Assembly: GCA_900551345.1 (NCBI GenBank)
Contig: URVP01000031.1
Location: 1-11,775, forward strand
From: an uncultured Eubacteriales bacterium
GTDB lineage: Bacteria; Bacillota; Clostridia; Monoglobales; UMGS1388
Length of the DNA stretch: 11,775 nt
Direction: 5' to 3'
The translations under genes were made by a program, and so were the position numbers. The notes below the pieces were generated by a model. That model did not search any database and was not told where the DNA came from. It worked only from the letters and a program-made list of their open reading frames with translations. Below are positions 1 through 6,913 of this stretch, piece after piece; the stretch's first letter is position 1; each line of letters opens with the position of its first letter.

Positions 1-23
1 CCCTTATGCCCGTTTAAACTCAA

Positions 24-815
24 TTAAAATGCAAGTGTAAGATTGTATTTCTTTGCAAGCTCGTCTAAAGTGCCGTCAGCCTTGAGTTCTTCCATAATGC
101 TGTTAACCTTTTCTGTAAGGTCAGAACCCTTTCTGAATGCGATACCGTACTCCTCGGTAGTAAGCTCGATAGAGGGGGCAAGATCAGCGTAGCTTGTGCC
201 TTCGCCGGTCATTGAATTTGCCATGGAAATATCTATAACACATGCGTCCGATGCTCCGCTCTGTACTTCAAGGAGTGCATCTGCCTGTGTAGCACATGCA
301 ATATAGTTTTCGTCAAGACCGTTCTCTTTTATTGCAATCTCACCGGCTGAACCTTGTTCTGCCACGAATTTAAGACCTTTAAGCTCTTCAACAGATTTTA
401 CTGACTCAGCCTTGTCGGCAGCCATAACAACAACCTGAGCATTCTTTACATAGGGGGTTGATACATCAGCATTATTTTTAACTTCGTCTGTGATGGTCAT
501 ACCATTCCATATACAGTCTATGCTACCTGTTTCAAGCTCAATAAATTTGTTATCCCAGTTGATTACTACAAATTCAGGCTCAACGCCCAGCTTTTTACAT
601 ACAGCCTGTGCAAACTCGGTGTCAAAACCTGTCCATGAGCCGTCTTCTTCTTGGTAGTTCATAGGTTCATAAACGGTAATACCTATAACCATTTTTCCGT
701 TTTTTGCGATTGTTTCGCTGTCTGTAGCATTGTCAGCTTTGTTACAGCCTGTAAATGCAAGTGACATACTTAGTGCCAGAGCAACTGTAAGTACCAATGA
801 AACTAATTTTTTCAT
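24..815 (-). CDS. Amino-acid ABC transporter substrate-binding lipoprotein (SBP family 3)
   Basis: This is an extracellular solute-binding protein that would capture an amino acid or related small polar ligand and deliver it to an ABC permease. The N-terminus has a basic start, a hydrophobic stretch (about residues 4-20) and a lipobox ending FTGC (Cys24), so a membrane-anchored lipoprotein is expected; Phe at -3 is slightly unusual. The family 3 fold is recognisable from Y49, the WTGFD motif at 61-65, the GSAGE motif at 155-159 and Asp195 in VID, the usual ligand-ammonium contact. The length of 263 residues is normal. The site that normally carries the carboxylate-binding Arg (TxER-type motif) reads TDEV here (Val112), so the ligand is uncertain. 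The start is an ATG with Shine-Dalgarno AGTGAGGT seven bases upstream. Permease and ATPase genes are not visible; they may lie left of the window, downstream on this strand. The family call is firm and the ligand is unknown. Confidence 0.93.
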   Translation of the reverse strand: MKKLVSLVLTVALALSMSLAFTGCNKADNATDSETIAKNGKMVIGITVYEPMNYQEEDGSWTGFDTEFAQAVCKKLGVEPEFVVINWDNKFIELETGSIDCIWNGMTITDEVKNNADVSTPYVKNAQVVVMAADKAESVKSVEELKGLKFVAEQGSAGEIAIKENGLDENYIACATQADALLEVQSGASDACVIDISMANSMTGEGTSYADLAPSIELTTEEYGIAFRKGSDLTEKVNSIMEELKADGTLDELAKKYNLTLAF

Positions 816-822
816 TTCTTTT

Positions 823-899
823 ACCTCACTTTAATATGTAATCTTTGTTGGTGAAATCAGTGAGATTTGCCTTGGCAATGCAAAATCTCTTATGTCACC
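823..899 (-). promoter_or_regulatory. Structured 5' leader of the binding-protein gene with alternative foldings (candidate cis-regulatory RNA)
   Basis: Read on the minus strand, the leader carries nested inverted repeats. GGTGA (899-895) pairs with TCACC (854-850). GAGATTTTGC (889-880) pairs with GCAAATCTC (870-862) with one bulged base. An inner UUGC/GCAA pairing is also possible. The right arm overlaps ATCTCACT (866-859), which can form eight pairs (one G-U) with AGTGAGGT (830-823), the Shine-Dalgarno of the gene. The two foldings exclude each other, as in a translational switch. I do not recognise a known riboswitch class. The pairings are seen directly; the regulatory role is inferred. 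A protein operator or a 5' stabilising stem are alternatives. Confidence 0.5.
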
Positions 900-911
900 A
901 CATATGAAGCT

Positions 912-941
912 ATTATATCATATACACACCATATATTGCAA
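912..941 (-). promoter_or_regulatory. Promoter of the binding-protein gene
   Basis: On the minus strand, TTGCAA (941-936) and a consensus TATAAT (917-912) are 18 bases apart, with a TG one base before the -10 (extended -10). Transcription would start near 905, just before the leader hairpin, giving a leader of about 90 nt. Confidence 0.75.
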
Positions 942-997
942 GTGTTTTCAGAATATGGCGCAAATTATTGCAAATTTCGTCAAATTATGCTTGGGTG

Positions 998-1026
998 TTG
1001 ATGATGAATTTTTTTTGTGCTAAAAT
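998..1026 (+). promoter_or_regulatory. Promoter of the WG-repeat/SLH gene
   Basis: TTGATG (998-1003) and TAAAAT (1021-1026) are separated by 17 bases, with an extended TGC before the -10. The predicted start near 1033 falls at the GAGGTGAT ribosome-binding site (1033-1040). Either the leader is extremely short or the real start is a few bases earlier. The spacing is good but this crowding lowers confidence. Confidence 0.5.
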
Positions 1027-1045
1027 ATAAATGAGGTGATGCGTA

Positions 1046-4000
1046 GTGAAAAGAATGGTTTGTTTGCTGATTATTTTGTCATTTGTTTTATCCATACCTG
1101 TATATGGAAGCAATGATTGGGGATATAGTTATATCCTGCCAATGGAGTATAATCTTGTGGAAGTAAACCGTAAAATCGGTGCTATTACGGCAACTGACAG
1201 CAACGGAAAAACCGCCGTTTACGATATGAACGGCAGTAAAGTTTCACAGGATTATGACAGCGTGGGAGAATTCAACAGTATTGGTGTAAGCCTTGCAGTG
1301 CTGGGTGATAAAAATTATTTGATTACTTCCCATGGTCAAGTTGTGGGAGAGTTTGAAGGTAAGGTATTGTCAGTTAACGACAACGGTTGTGTAATTATAG
1401 ATTTGTCCGGCAATAATGACGGTCGGCCTCTTTATGCTTACCAGGGAGAATTTGGTGTATATACATACGCAGGAGATGAAATAGGGATTTTTCCTTATGA
1501 AAGATTTGTTCACAGACATAATATGACAACCGGGCTTGTGTTTTCAAACGGCATTATGGACTTTTATGAAAACGGCAAGTGCGGAGCGGTTAATTATAAC
1601 TTTGAAACAGTGATACCTGCCGAATATGACAGTATTTATCCTTTCAGTGATAACGGGATTGCAGTTGCTAAAAAGGACGGAAAATATGGTTTAATTGATA
1701 CAAACGGAAGCACTTTAACCGGATTTGTATATGATGAGATGAGGGGATTGCATTATGATGGGGACATTTCCGGCTATGCTATGAAAAAAGACGGTCTTTA
1801 CGGTTTTATCGACAGCAGAGGAAACATAGTTCTTGACACTTTGCTTTCTTATGAAGTCAATTATGTATACCCGGATGAAGGATTGATAAAAGTGAGCCGC
1901 CCCAGTGACAGGGAAGATAAGGAACAATACGGCACTCTTTACGGTATAATCGATTTTGAGGGCAATACGGTTATTCCTATGGAAAATACTAATATTTACG
2001 CCATAAGTGAAGGCAGAATTGCCGCACAGAAAGCATATGATAAAAGCGGATTTTACGACCTTAAGGGAAATGAAATAACCGATTTTAAATACAGAATGAT
2101 TTCCCCTTTTAATGAGGGATTGGCATTTGTATCAAGTTGTGAGGGTGATGTATGGACACATGAGGTGATTAATGTACAAGGGAAACCCGTTATGACGGTT
2201 CCTGATTTTTCCTCCGGTTTTTACGGCGGAATCGCTTATATGGGGAATGGCGAATTTATAGATAAATCGGGTAAAACAGTGATACAAAACAGCGAGTGGA
2301 TAGAGGTATCATCTGCCTATTGGTGGGACTCATTTGATGACGGGGTTTATGTAGTTTATGACGGTGAAAAATACGGAGTTATCCGCTCCGGAGTGCCGGC
2401 ATATAATCTGTCTGACCCGCAGTGGGATTTTGAATATATAGATTTTGATGGTGTATTTTCTGTAGTGAAAACTCAAACCGGATATGTGCTTACCCGCAAT
2501 GACCAAAGCAAGATATATCTTGACAATTACGGCAATGTGACCGATGACGCAGTGGGAATAACGGGCTATAATGTATTTTACAACGGAAACGAGGCAACCC
2601 TTTACGATAATGCCGGCAATGCCTTTGCACATTTTGACAATAATGATTATGTTTTCAGTGAAACAGAGAATTATATATGTGCAGTAAGCTGTGAGGACGA
2701 TATAAATGACAGAATTTTGAAGATATATTCAAAAGAAGACGGACAGCTGCTGCTTGACGCAAGATATGTTGATTATCAGAATCCTGAATCAGGAATAGGT
2801 TACCCCATTCCCGACAAAAACGGCAGGTTCCCTTTCCGCAGTGAGACGGGACTGTGCGGTATTGCAGATGTCAGCGGTAATATAATTTTACAGCCAGCAT
2901 ATGACAGTCTGTTTATACTGGGCGAAAATTATCAGGCTCTCAAGGATAACAAATGGAGCATACTCGATAAAGACGGCAATTTAATAAAGAACTTCGATTC
3001 GGGCAGTATTTCCATATATGCCGGCTGTGAAAAATATAATGTTCTCACAGGAAGCGGCAGTGTTAAAATATTGGATGAAAATTATGAGCAGATTCTGGAT
3101 TTGGGACAATATACGCTGAAAAATATTCCCTGTGAAGGTGCTTTTATTGTTTCGGACAGCGGATATGAAAAAGAGGGACTTATGAACATAGAAGGTGAGC
3201 TCGTAGTTCCGATAGGGGATCAGTCAATCGACTATCTGGGAGAAAACCTCTTTAAGATAACAGATCCCGTATGGATGCAAAAGCTCATAAACCTTGACGG
3301 TGATACTATTGCACAGAATTGCAGCTACATAACAGAGCTTGGTGATAATAATACAATAGGCATCTCAAATGATGATTTTGAGGGCTATATAAACACTAAA
3401 GGAGAGGTAGTTCTCACTCTTTCGGGCGGTATGTGCGTTCAGGGGGCGTTTAGTGAAGGAATGGCTGCGGTTGTTAGAAATATAATATACAACCGTTACG
3501 GTGATGTTTATTATATCGATGAGCAAGGAAAGGTTATGCTCCATGCTGACGAGTGGTGCTTAGGGGGAGAGTTTGAAAACGGACTTGCAATAATGGGAAC
3601 CAATCTTGGTAAGGGAGGACCTACACGCCAAACACTGGTAAAGTGCGTTTACGATACGCCGTCTGATTGGGCAAAAGAGATTGTGAATGAGGCTGTAGAA
3701 AAAAATCTGCTTCCCGAAGAGCTGCAAAAAAGATACAGAAAAAATATCAGCAGAGAAAATTTCTGTGAACTTGCTTATGAAATGCTGAGCGTTATGAATA
3801 TGACGGATAATGATGGAAGTGCAGCTTTTATCGATACCGATAACGAAAAGATACTTGCGCTGAGCAGTATGGGAATAATTAACGGTGTTGGTGACGGCAG
3901 ATTTGCTCCAAATGATTTGATAACCCGCCAGGAGGCAGCTGCTATTTTGCATAGACTTTATAAATATATAGGTCATAAAGATGTTTATGAAGACTACCGC

Positions 4001-4180
4001 CTTTCAAGCTATATGTTTGCAGATGATGGCGATATTTCCGATTGGGCAAAGGAAAGCGTATATAATATTCAGCTTGCCGGAATAATGGAAGGTGTGGGAG
4101 ATGATAGGTTTGCTCCCCTTGATAACTATACAACCGAGCAGGCAATAGCAACAATTCTAAGACTGTATAATTTGAAATAA
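1046..4180 (+). CDS. Secreted WG-repeat protein with three C-terminal SLH modules
   Basis: A 1044-residue surface protein of unknown specific function. Residues 1-22 form a signal peptide (KR, hydrophobic core, VYG). Most of the chain is degenerate WG/KWG-type repeats of the form G-x-YG-hIDxxGN-x-V followed by an aromatic/acidic segment; clear units include KYGLIDTNG, LYGFIDSRGN, LYGIIDFEGN and GIADVSGN, and I judge there are at least a dozen. The C-terminus has three SLH modules at about 873-920, 925-975 and 990-1044. The ITRAE-type motif reads SREN, TRQE and TTEQ, so the third lacks the Arg. SLH trimers bind pyruvylated secondary cell-wall polymer, so attachment to the outer wall is expected. 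The start is GTG with GAGGTGAT five bases upstream; an in-frame ATG at 1055 is a possible alternative. It is divergent from the binding-protein gene and has its own terminator. WG repeats probably form a beta-rich binding scaffold, but the ligand is unknown. Confidence 0.9.
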   Translation: MKRMVCLLIILSFVLSIPVYGSNDWGYSYILPMEYNLVEVNRKIGAITATDSNGKTAVYDMNGSKVSQDYDSVGEFNSIGVSLAVLGDKNYLITSHGQVVGEFEGKVLSVNDNGCVIIDLSGNNDGRPLYAYQGEFGVYTYAGDEIGIFPYERFVHRHNMTTGLVFSNGIMDFYENGKCGAVNYNFETVIPAEYDSIYPFSDNGIAVAKKDGKYGLIDTNGSTLTGFVYDEMRGLHYDGDISGYAMKKDGLYGFIDSRGNIVLDTLLSYEVNYVYPDEGLIKVSRPSDREDKEQYGTLYGIIDFEGNTVIPMENTNIYAISEGRIAAQKAYDKSGFYDLKGNEITDFKYRMISPFNEGLAFVSSCEGDVWTHEVINVQGKPVMTVPDFSSGFYGGIAYMGNGEFIDKSGKTVIQNSEWIEVSSAYWWDSFDDGVYVVYDGEKYGVIRSGVPAYNLSDPQWDFEYIDFDGVFSVVKTQTGYVLTRNDQSKIYLDNYGNVTDDAVGITGYNVFYNGNEATLYDNAGNAFAHFDNNDYVFSETENYICAVSCEDDINDRILKIYSKEDGQLLLDARYVDYQNPESGIGYPIPDKNGRFPFRSETGLCGIADVSGNIILQPAYDSLFILGENYQALKDNKWSILDKDGNLIKNFDSGSISIYAGCEKYNVLTGSGSVKILDENYEQILDLGQYTLKNIPCEGAFIVSDSGYEKEGLMNIEGELVVPIGDQSIDYLGENLFKITDPVWMQKLINLDGDTIAQNCSYITELGDNNTIGISNDDFEGYINTKGEVVLTLSGGMCVQGAFSEGMAAVVRNIIYNRYGDVYYIDEQGKVMLHADEWCLGGEFENGLAIMGTNLGKGGPTRQTLVKCVYDTPSDWAKEIVNEAVEKNLLPEELQKRYRKNISRENFCELAYEMLSVMNMTDNDGSAAFIDTDNEKILALSSMGIINGVGDGRFAPNDLITRQEAAAILHRLYKYIGHKDVYEDYRLSSYMFADDGDISDWAKESVYNIQLAGIMEGVGDDRFAPLDNYTTEQAIATILRLYNLK

Positions 4181-4188
4181 TAGATTTG

Positions 4189-4214
4189 TTAAGCTATGAA
4201 TGGTCACAGCTTAA
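4189..4214. repeat. Small inverted repeat after the SLH gene
   Basis: TTAAGCT (4189-4195) and AGCTTAA (4208-4214) are perfect 7-base arms around a 12-base loop. They sit just past the stop codon and before the main terminator. There is no T-tract, so this is not a terminator by itself; it could be a 3'-end stabilising hairpin or chance. Confidence 0.4.
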
Positions 4215-4232
4215 ACCGATAAATGCATATAA

Positions 4233-4269
4233 AAAAGCTCTTGAAATCATTTCCGATTCAAGAGCTTTT
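4233..4269. terminator. Bidirectional intrinsic terminator between the SLH gene and asnS
   Basis: Arms AAAAGCTCTTGAA (4233-4245) and TTCAAGAGCTTTT (4257-4269) form a perfect 13-base-pair stem with an 11-base loop. On the plus strand it is followed by GTTTT; on the minus strand the stem runs into six Ts. It lies between two convergent genes, so it fits termination in both directions. Confidence 0.9.
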
Positions 4270-4276
4270 GTTTTGG

Positions 4277-4291
4277 GCGGTTTATAACCGC
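4277..4291. other. Accessory hairpin downstream of asnS
   Basis: GCGGTT (4277-4282) and AACCGC (4286-4291) form a six-pair, GC-rich stem with a three-base loop. It lies about 20 bases after the asnS stop and immediately upstream (asnS sense) of the main terminator. It may stabilise the asnS mRNA 3' end or help pausing; it has no T-tract. Confidence 0.5.
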
Positions 4292-4311
4292 TTAATATCT
4301 GTATTGTTTGT

Positions 4312-5697
4312 TTAAGCTAAAAATCCGGTTGTTCTGGGGAATGGCATTGTATCTCTTATGTTGCCTATACCTGTTACATACATAAGCATTCTTTCAAATC
4401 CTAAACCGTAACCGCTGTGAGGAGCAGAACCGTATTTTCTTAAATTTACATACCACTGATAGTCATCTATCTTCATATTACGGCTTGTTATCTGCTGCAT
4501 AAGCAGGTCATAATTGTCTTCTCTCTGGCTTGCGCCGATAATTTCACCTACTCCGGGAACCAAAAGGTCGGTTGCAGCAACAGTTTTTCCGTCCGGATTA
4601 AGCTTCATGTAGAATGATTTTATGTCTTTGGGGTAATTAATAACAAAAACGGGGCGTTTGTATACAATGTCTGTAAGATATCTTTCGTGCTCTGTCTGAA
4701 GGTCGCATCCCCAAGAAACAGGATATGCAAAATCAGCATCAGCCTTTAAAAGAATGTCGATTGCTTCAGTGTATTCAACTACTGCAAATTCAGAGTCAAC
4801 AATATTCTGAAGTTTTGCTTTAAGACCCTTTTCGTAAAAGTTTTCAAAGAAGTCCATTTCTGCCGGGCAGTTGTCAAGCACATGTTTAGTAATATGTTTA
4901 ATCATATTTGTTGCAAGTTCGATTATATCAAACAGGTCGGCAAACGCAACTTCCGGTTCAATCTGCCAAAATTCTGCCGCATGGCGTGTTGTATTTGAAT
5001 TTTCAGCACGGAAAGTGGGACCGAAAGTGTATATTTTACCAAGTGCCATAGCCATAGCTTCTCCTTCAAGCTGACCTGACACGGTAAGACCTGCCTTCTG
5101 CTTAAAGAAGTCGTTGGCATAGTATTCTTCTTCCGTTTTATACGGCGTTTCAAATTCGTGAGTAGTAACACGGAATATTTCACCGGCGCCTTCGCAGTCA
5201 CTTCCTGTAATGATGGGGGTGTGAACATATGTGAAGTTATTGCTCTGGAAAAATTCGTGTATAGCTTTTGCAAGCTGAGAACGAACACGGAACATTGCGT
5301 TAAATGTGTTGGTCCTTGCACGAAGATAGGGAATTGTTCTTAAAAACTCCATGGAGTGCTTTTTCTTCTGAAGAGGATAATCGGAAGGACATTCGCCCAG
5401 TATTTCAAAAGATTCCGGCTGGAGTTCTACGGGCTGTTTGTCGTTAAAGGCTTTAATAAGCTTGCCCGTAACCTTTATTGCAGCGCCTACGCCCTGCTTT
5501 GCGAGCTTTTCACAGTTTTCAAGAGCTGATTTATCAGCTGCAATTTGGAGCGGCTGTAAAACCGTACCGTCGTTAAGTGCAATAAAGCACATATTTTTTG
5601 AATCACGAATGGAACGAATCCATCCGCAAACGGTAATCCGGGTATCAATATATTTGCTGTAGTCTTTGTAAATATCACATAAATCTGTGTGTTTCAA
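4312..5697 (-). CDS. asnS: Asparaginyl-tRNA synthetase (class IIb)
   Basis: It charges tRNA-Asn with asparagine in the cytosol. At 461 residues it is the usual size for bacterial AsnRS. An N-terminal OB-fold anticodon-binding domain (about 15-100, with VCGWIRSIRDSK) is followed by the class II catalytic core. Motif 2 begins FRAENSNTTRHAAEFWQIE (229-247), and motif 3 is GYGLGFERMLMYVTG (429-443, Arg436). The FPRTTG ending and the FYMK segment match AsnRS, not AspRS. The start codon is TTG, with GGAGAT (5711-5706) eight bases upstream. The next in-frame Met (residue 36) lies inside the OB fold, so TTG is needed for a complete domain. The leader is only about 33 nt, too short for a T-box, so amino-acid-responsive control at this level is unlikely. 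Confidence 0.97.
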   Translation of the reverse strand: MKHTDLCDIYKDYSKYIDTRITVCGWIRSIRDSKNMCFIALNDGTVLQPLQIAADKSALENCEKLAKQGVGAAIKVTGKLIKAFNDKQPVELQPESFEILGECPSDYPLQKKKHSMEFLRTIPYLRARTNTFNAMFRVRSQLAKAIHEFFQSNNFTYVHTPIITGSDCEGAGEIFRVTTHEFETPYKTEEEYYANDFFKQKAGLTVSGQLEGEAMAMALGKIYTFGPTFRAENSNTTRHAAEFWQIEPEVAFADLFDIIELATNMIKHITKHVLDNCPAEMDFFENFYEKGLKAKLQNIVDSEFAVVEYTEAIDILLKADADFAYPVSWGCDLQTEHERYLTDIVYKRPVFVINYPKDIKSFYMKLNPDGKTVAATDLLVPGVGEIIGASQREDNYDLLMQQITSRNMKIDDYQWYVNLRKYGSAPHSGYGLGFERMLMYVTGIGNIRDTMPFPRTTGFLA

Positions 5698-5736
5698 CTG
5701 TAAACATCTCCATTCAAGTTATCTTCATAAATCAAA

Positions 5737-5765
5737 ATTATATAACGAAAAGTCCCTATTGTCAA
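5737..5765 (-). promoter_or_regulatory. Perfect sigma-A-type promoter of asnS
   Basis: On the minus strand, TTGACA (5765-5760) and TATAAT (5742-5737) are separated by exactly 17 bases, a full match to the housekeeping consensus. The predicted start near 5730 gives a leader of about 33 nt. Confidence 0.9.
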
Positions 5766-5792
5766 GGATTTGTTAAATTTTAGAATGAGGAC

Positions 5793-5821
5793 TTGCGAAA
5801 CATGTAATAATATGCTATAAT
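5793..5821 (+). promoter_or_regulatory. Promoter of the mltG-queT-ktrBA operon
   Basis: TTGCGA (5793-5798) and a consensus TATAAT (5816-5821) are 17 bases apart, with TGC before the -10 (extended). The -35 boxes of this promoter and the divergent asnS promoter are less than 30 bases apart, so the two may influence each other. Transcription would start near 5828. Confidence 0.8.
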
Positions 5822-5854
5822 ACACAAAATCGCCTTTAGCGAGGGAGAAAGATT

Positions 5855-6853
5855 ATGAAAAAGATAATAATTGTCATACTGTGTGTTGTGTTGCTGGCGG
5901 CTGCAGTTTTGTATGCTTGTTCCCCCGACGGCAGCGATGAAACGGTTTATTCCACCATTACTATAAATGAGGGAGATTCGGTATTTGAGATAGCTTCAAC
6001 TCTTGAAAAAGAAGGTATAATATCCAGTTCTCCCGGCTTTATAGCCAAGGTGTTTTTTTCCGGATACAGAAGTAAGATAAAATACGGAACATTCTCTCTT
6101 TCTTCTGACCTTTCGTATGATGAAATTCTACAGGTCATTTCCGGCAACGGAATAAGAACCGATGTGGCAACCCTTACAATACCTGAGGGTTATTCATTGC
6201 AGCAGATAGCAGAGCTTGTGGAAAATTCTCCAATAAAAGTCACCGCAGAGGAATTTTATCAGGCTTTGGATGATGACTATAACTTTGATTTTCTTAACGA
6301 AATTCCGTCGTCATCGTATAGAGATTACAGGCTTCAGGGCTTTTTGTTCCCCAGCACATATGAATTTTTTATTGACACTACTGCTCATGATATAATAGCT
6401 GCTTTGCTGGGCGAATTTGAAAAGCAGTATGCACAGGCGGGCGACAACACAACGGATTTGTCCTTCTATGAGGTAATTACCGTGGCATCCATTATTGAGA
6501 GAGAGGCGCTCCTTAAAAACGAGCTGCCCGTAATTGCCGGCGTTATCAGAAACCGTCTTAAGGCGGACATGCCATTGCAAATAGATGCAACTGTTGTATA
6601 TGCAGTAACTGACGGCAAATATGACAAGACCTCTGTTTCGTATGCTGATTTAGAGGTCGATTCCCGTTATAACACATATAAATATAAAGGACTTACTCCG
6701 GGGCCTATTTGCAATCCCGGTGCTGAGGCCATAAAAGCGGCTTTGAATCCGCAGCTAAACGAATATTACTATTATCATACTGATGAAACAAAAAAGGACG
6801 GAAGTCATATTTTTACTTCCACATATGAGGAGCATAGCAGTACTATGAATTAA
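5855..6853 (+). CDS. mltG: Endolytic murein transglycosylase MltG (YceG family)
   Basis: It cleaves nascent glycan strands at the outer face of the membrane and is thought to set peptidoglycan chain length. The N-terminus has a single hydrophobic segment (about residues 3-21), typically a membrane anchor. Residues 33-60 and about 105-125 look like the LysM-like part seen in MltG. The catalytic domain follows: QGFLFPSTYEF (161-171), then ASIIERE with the predicted catalytic Glu215, equivalent to E. coli Glu218. Further hallmarks are IRNRL (231-235), MPLQIDATVVYA (239-250), SRYNTY (270-275), LTPGPICNPG (280-289) and the C-terminal GSHIFTSTYEEH. The length of 332 residues is normal. Cys22 (LYAC) gives a poor lipobox, so lipidation is possible but not favoured. 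The start ATG has GAGGGAGA (5841-5848) six bases upstream. It is the first gene of the operon; no terminator separates it from queT. Confidence 0.95.
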   Translation: MKKIIIVILCVVLLAAAVLYACSPDGSDETVYSTITINEGDSVFEIASTLEKEGIISSSPGFIAKVFFSGYRSKIKYGTFSLSSDLSYDEILQVISGNGIRTDVATLTIPEGYSLQQIAELVENSPIKVTAEEFYQALDDDYNFDFLNEIPSSSYRDYRLQGFLFPSTYEFFIDTTAHDIIAALLGEFEKQYAQAGDNTTDLSFYEVITVASIIEREALLKNELPVIAGVIRNRLKADMPLQIDATVVYAVTDGKYDKTSVSYADLEVDSRYNTYKYKGLTPGPICNPGAEAIKAALNPQLNEYYYYHTDETKKDGSHIFTSTYEEHSSTMN

Positions 6854-6862
6854 TATGTTAAA

Positions 6863-6905
6863 AAGTGAGTTCGAAACCATCCTCACTTAAATAAAAACTA
6901 AGGAG
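6863..6905 (+). promoter_or_regulatory. preQ1-I riboswitch upstream of queT
   Basis: Stem AAGTGAG (6863-6869) pairs with CTCACTT (6882-6888) around a 12-base loop that starts TTC and ends in C6881. The loop has the same length as in the B. subtilis queC aptamer, and C6881 sits where the preQ1-reading cytosine (C17) is found. An A-rich tail, ATAAAAACTAAGG (6891-6903), follows and runs into the Shine-Dalgarno AAGGAG. Downstream lies a QueT-type transporter, the expected target. The tail/loop P2 pairing is weak (loop GAA opposite tail CTA), so the pseudoknot differs from the textbook example. Overlap with the ribosome-binding site and an intra-operon position argue for translational repression by preQ1. 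Confidence 0.85.
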
Positions 6906-6913
6906 AGAAAAAA

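Noticed and set aside
3560..4154. Minus-strand open frames opposite the SLH region
   Set aside because: They are antisense shadows of the SLH coding sequence and show no family features.
5698..5854. T-box leader for asnS
   Set aside because: The predicted asnS transcript has a leader of about 33 nt, with no T-box sequence or terminator hairpin.
5855..5930. Lipoprotein signal on MltG (LYAC, Cys22)
   Set aside because: Tyr at -2 is unfavourable and MltG family members normally keep an uncleaved membrane anchor.
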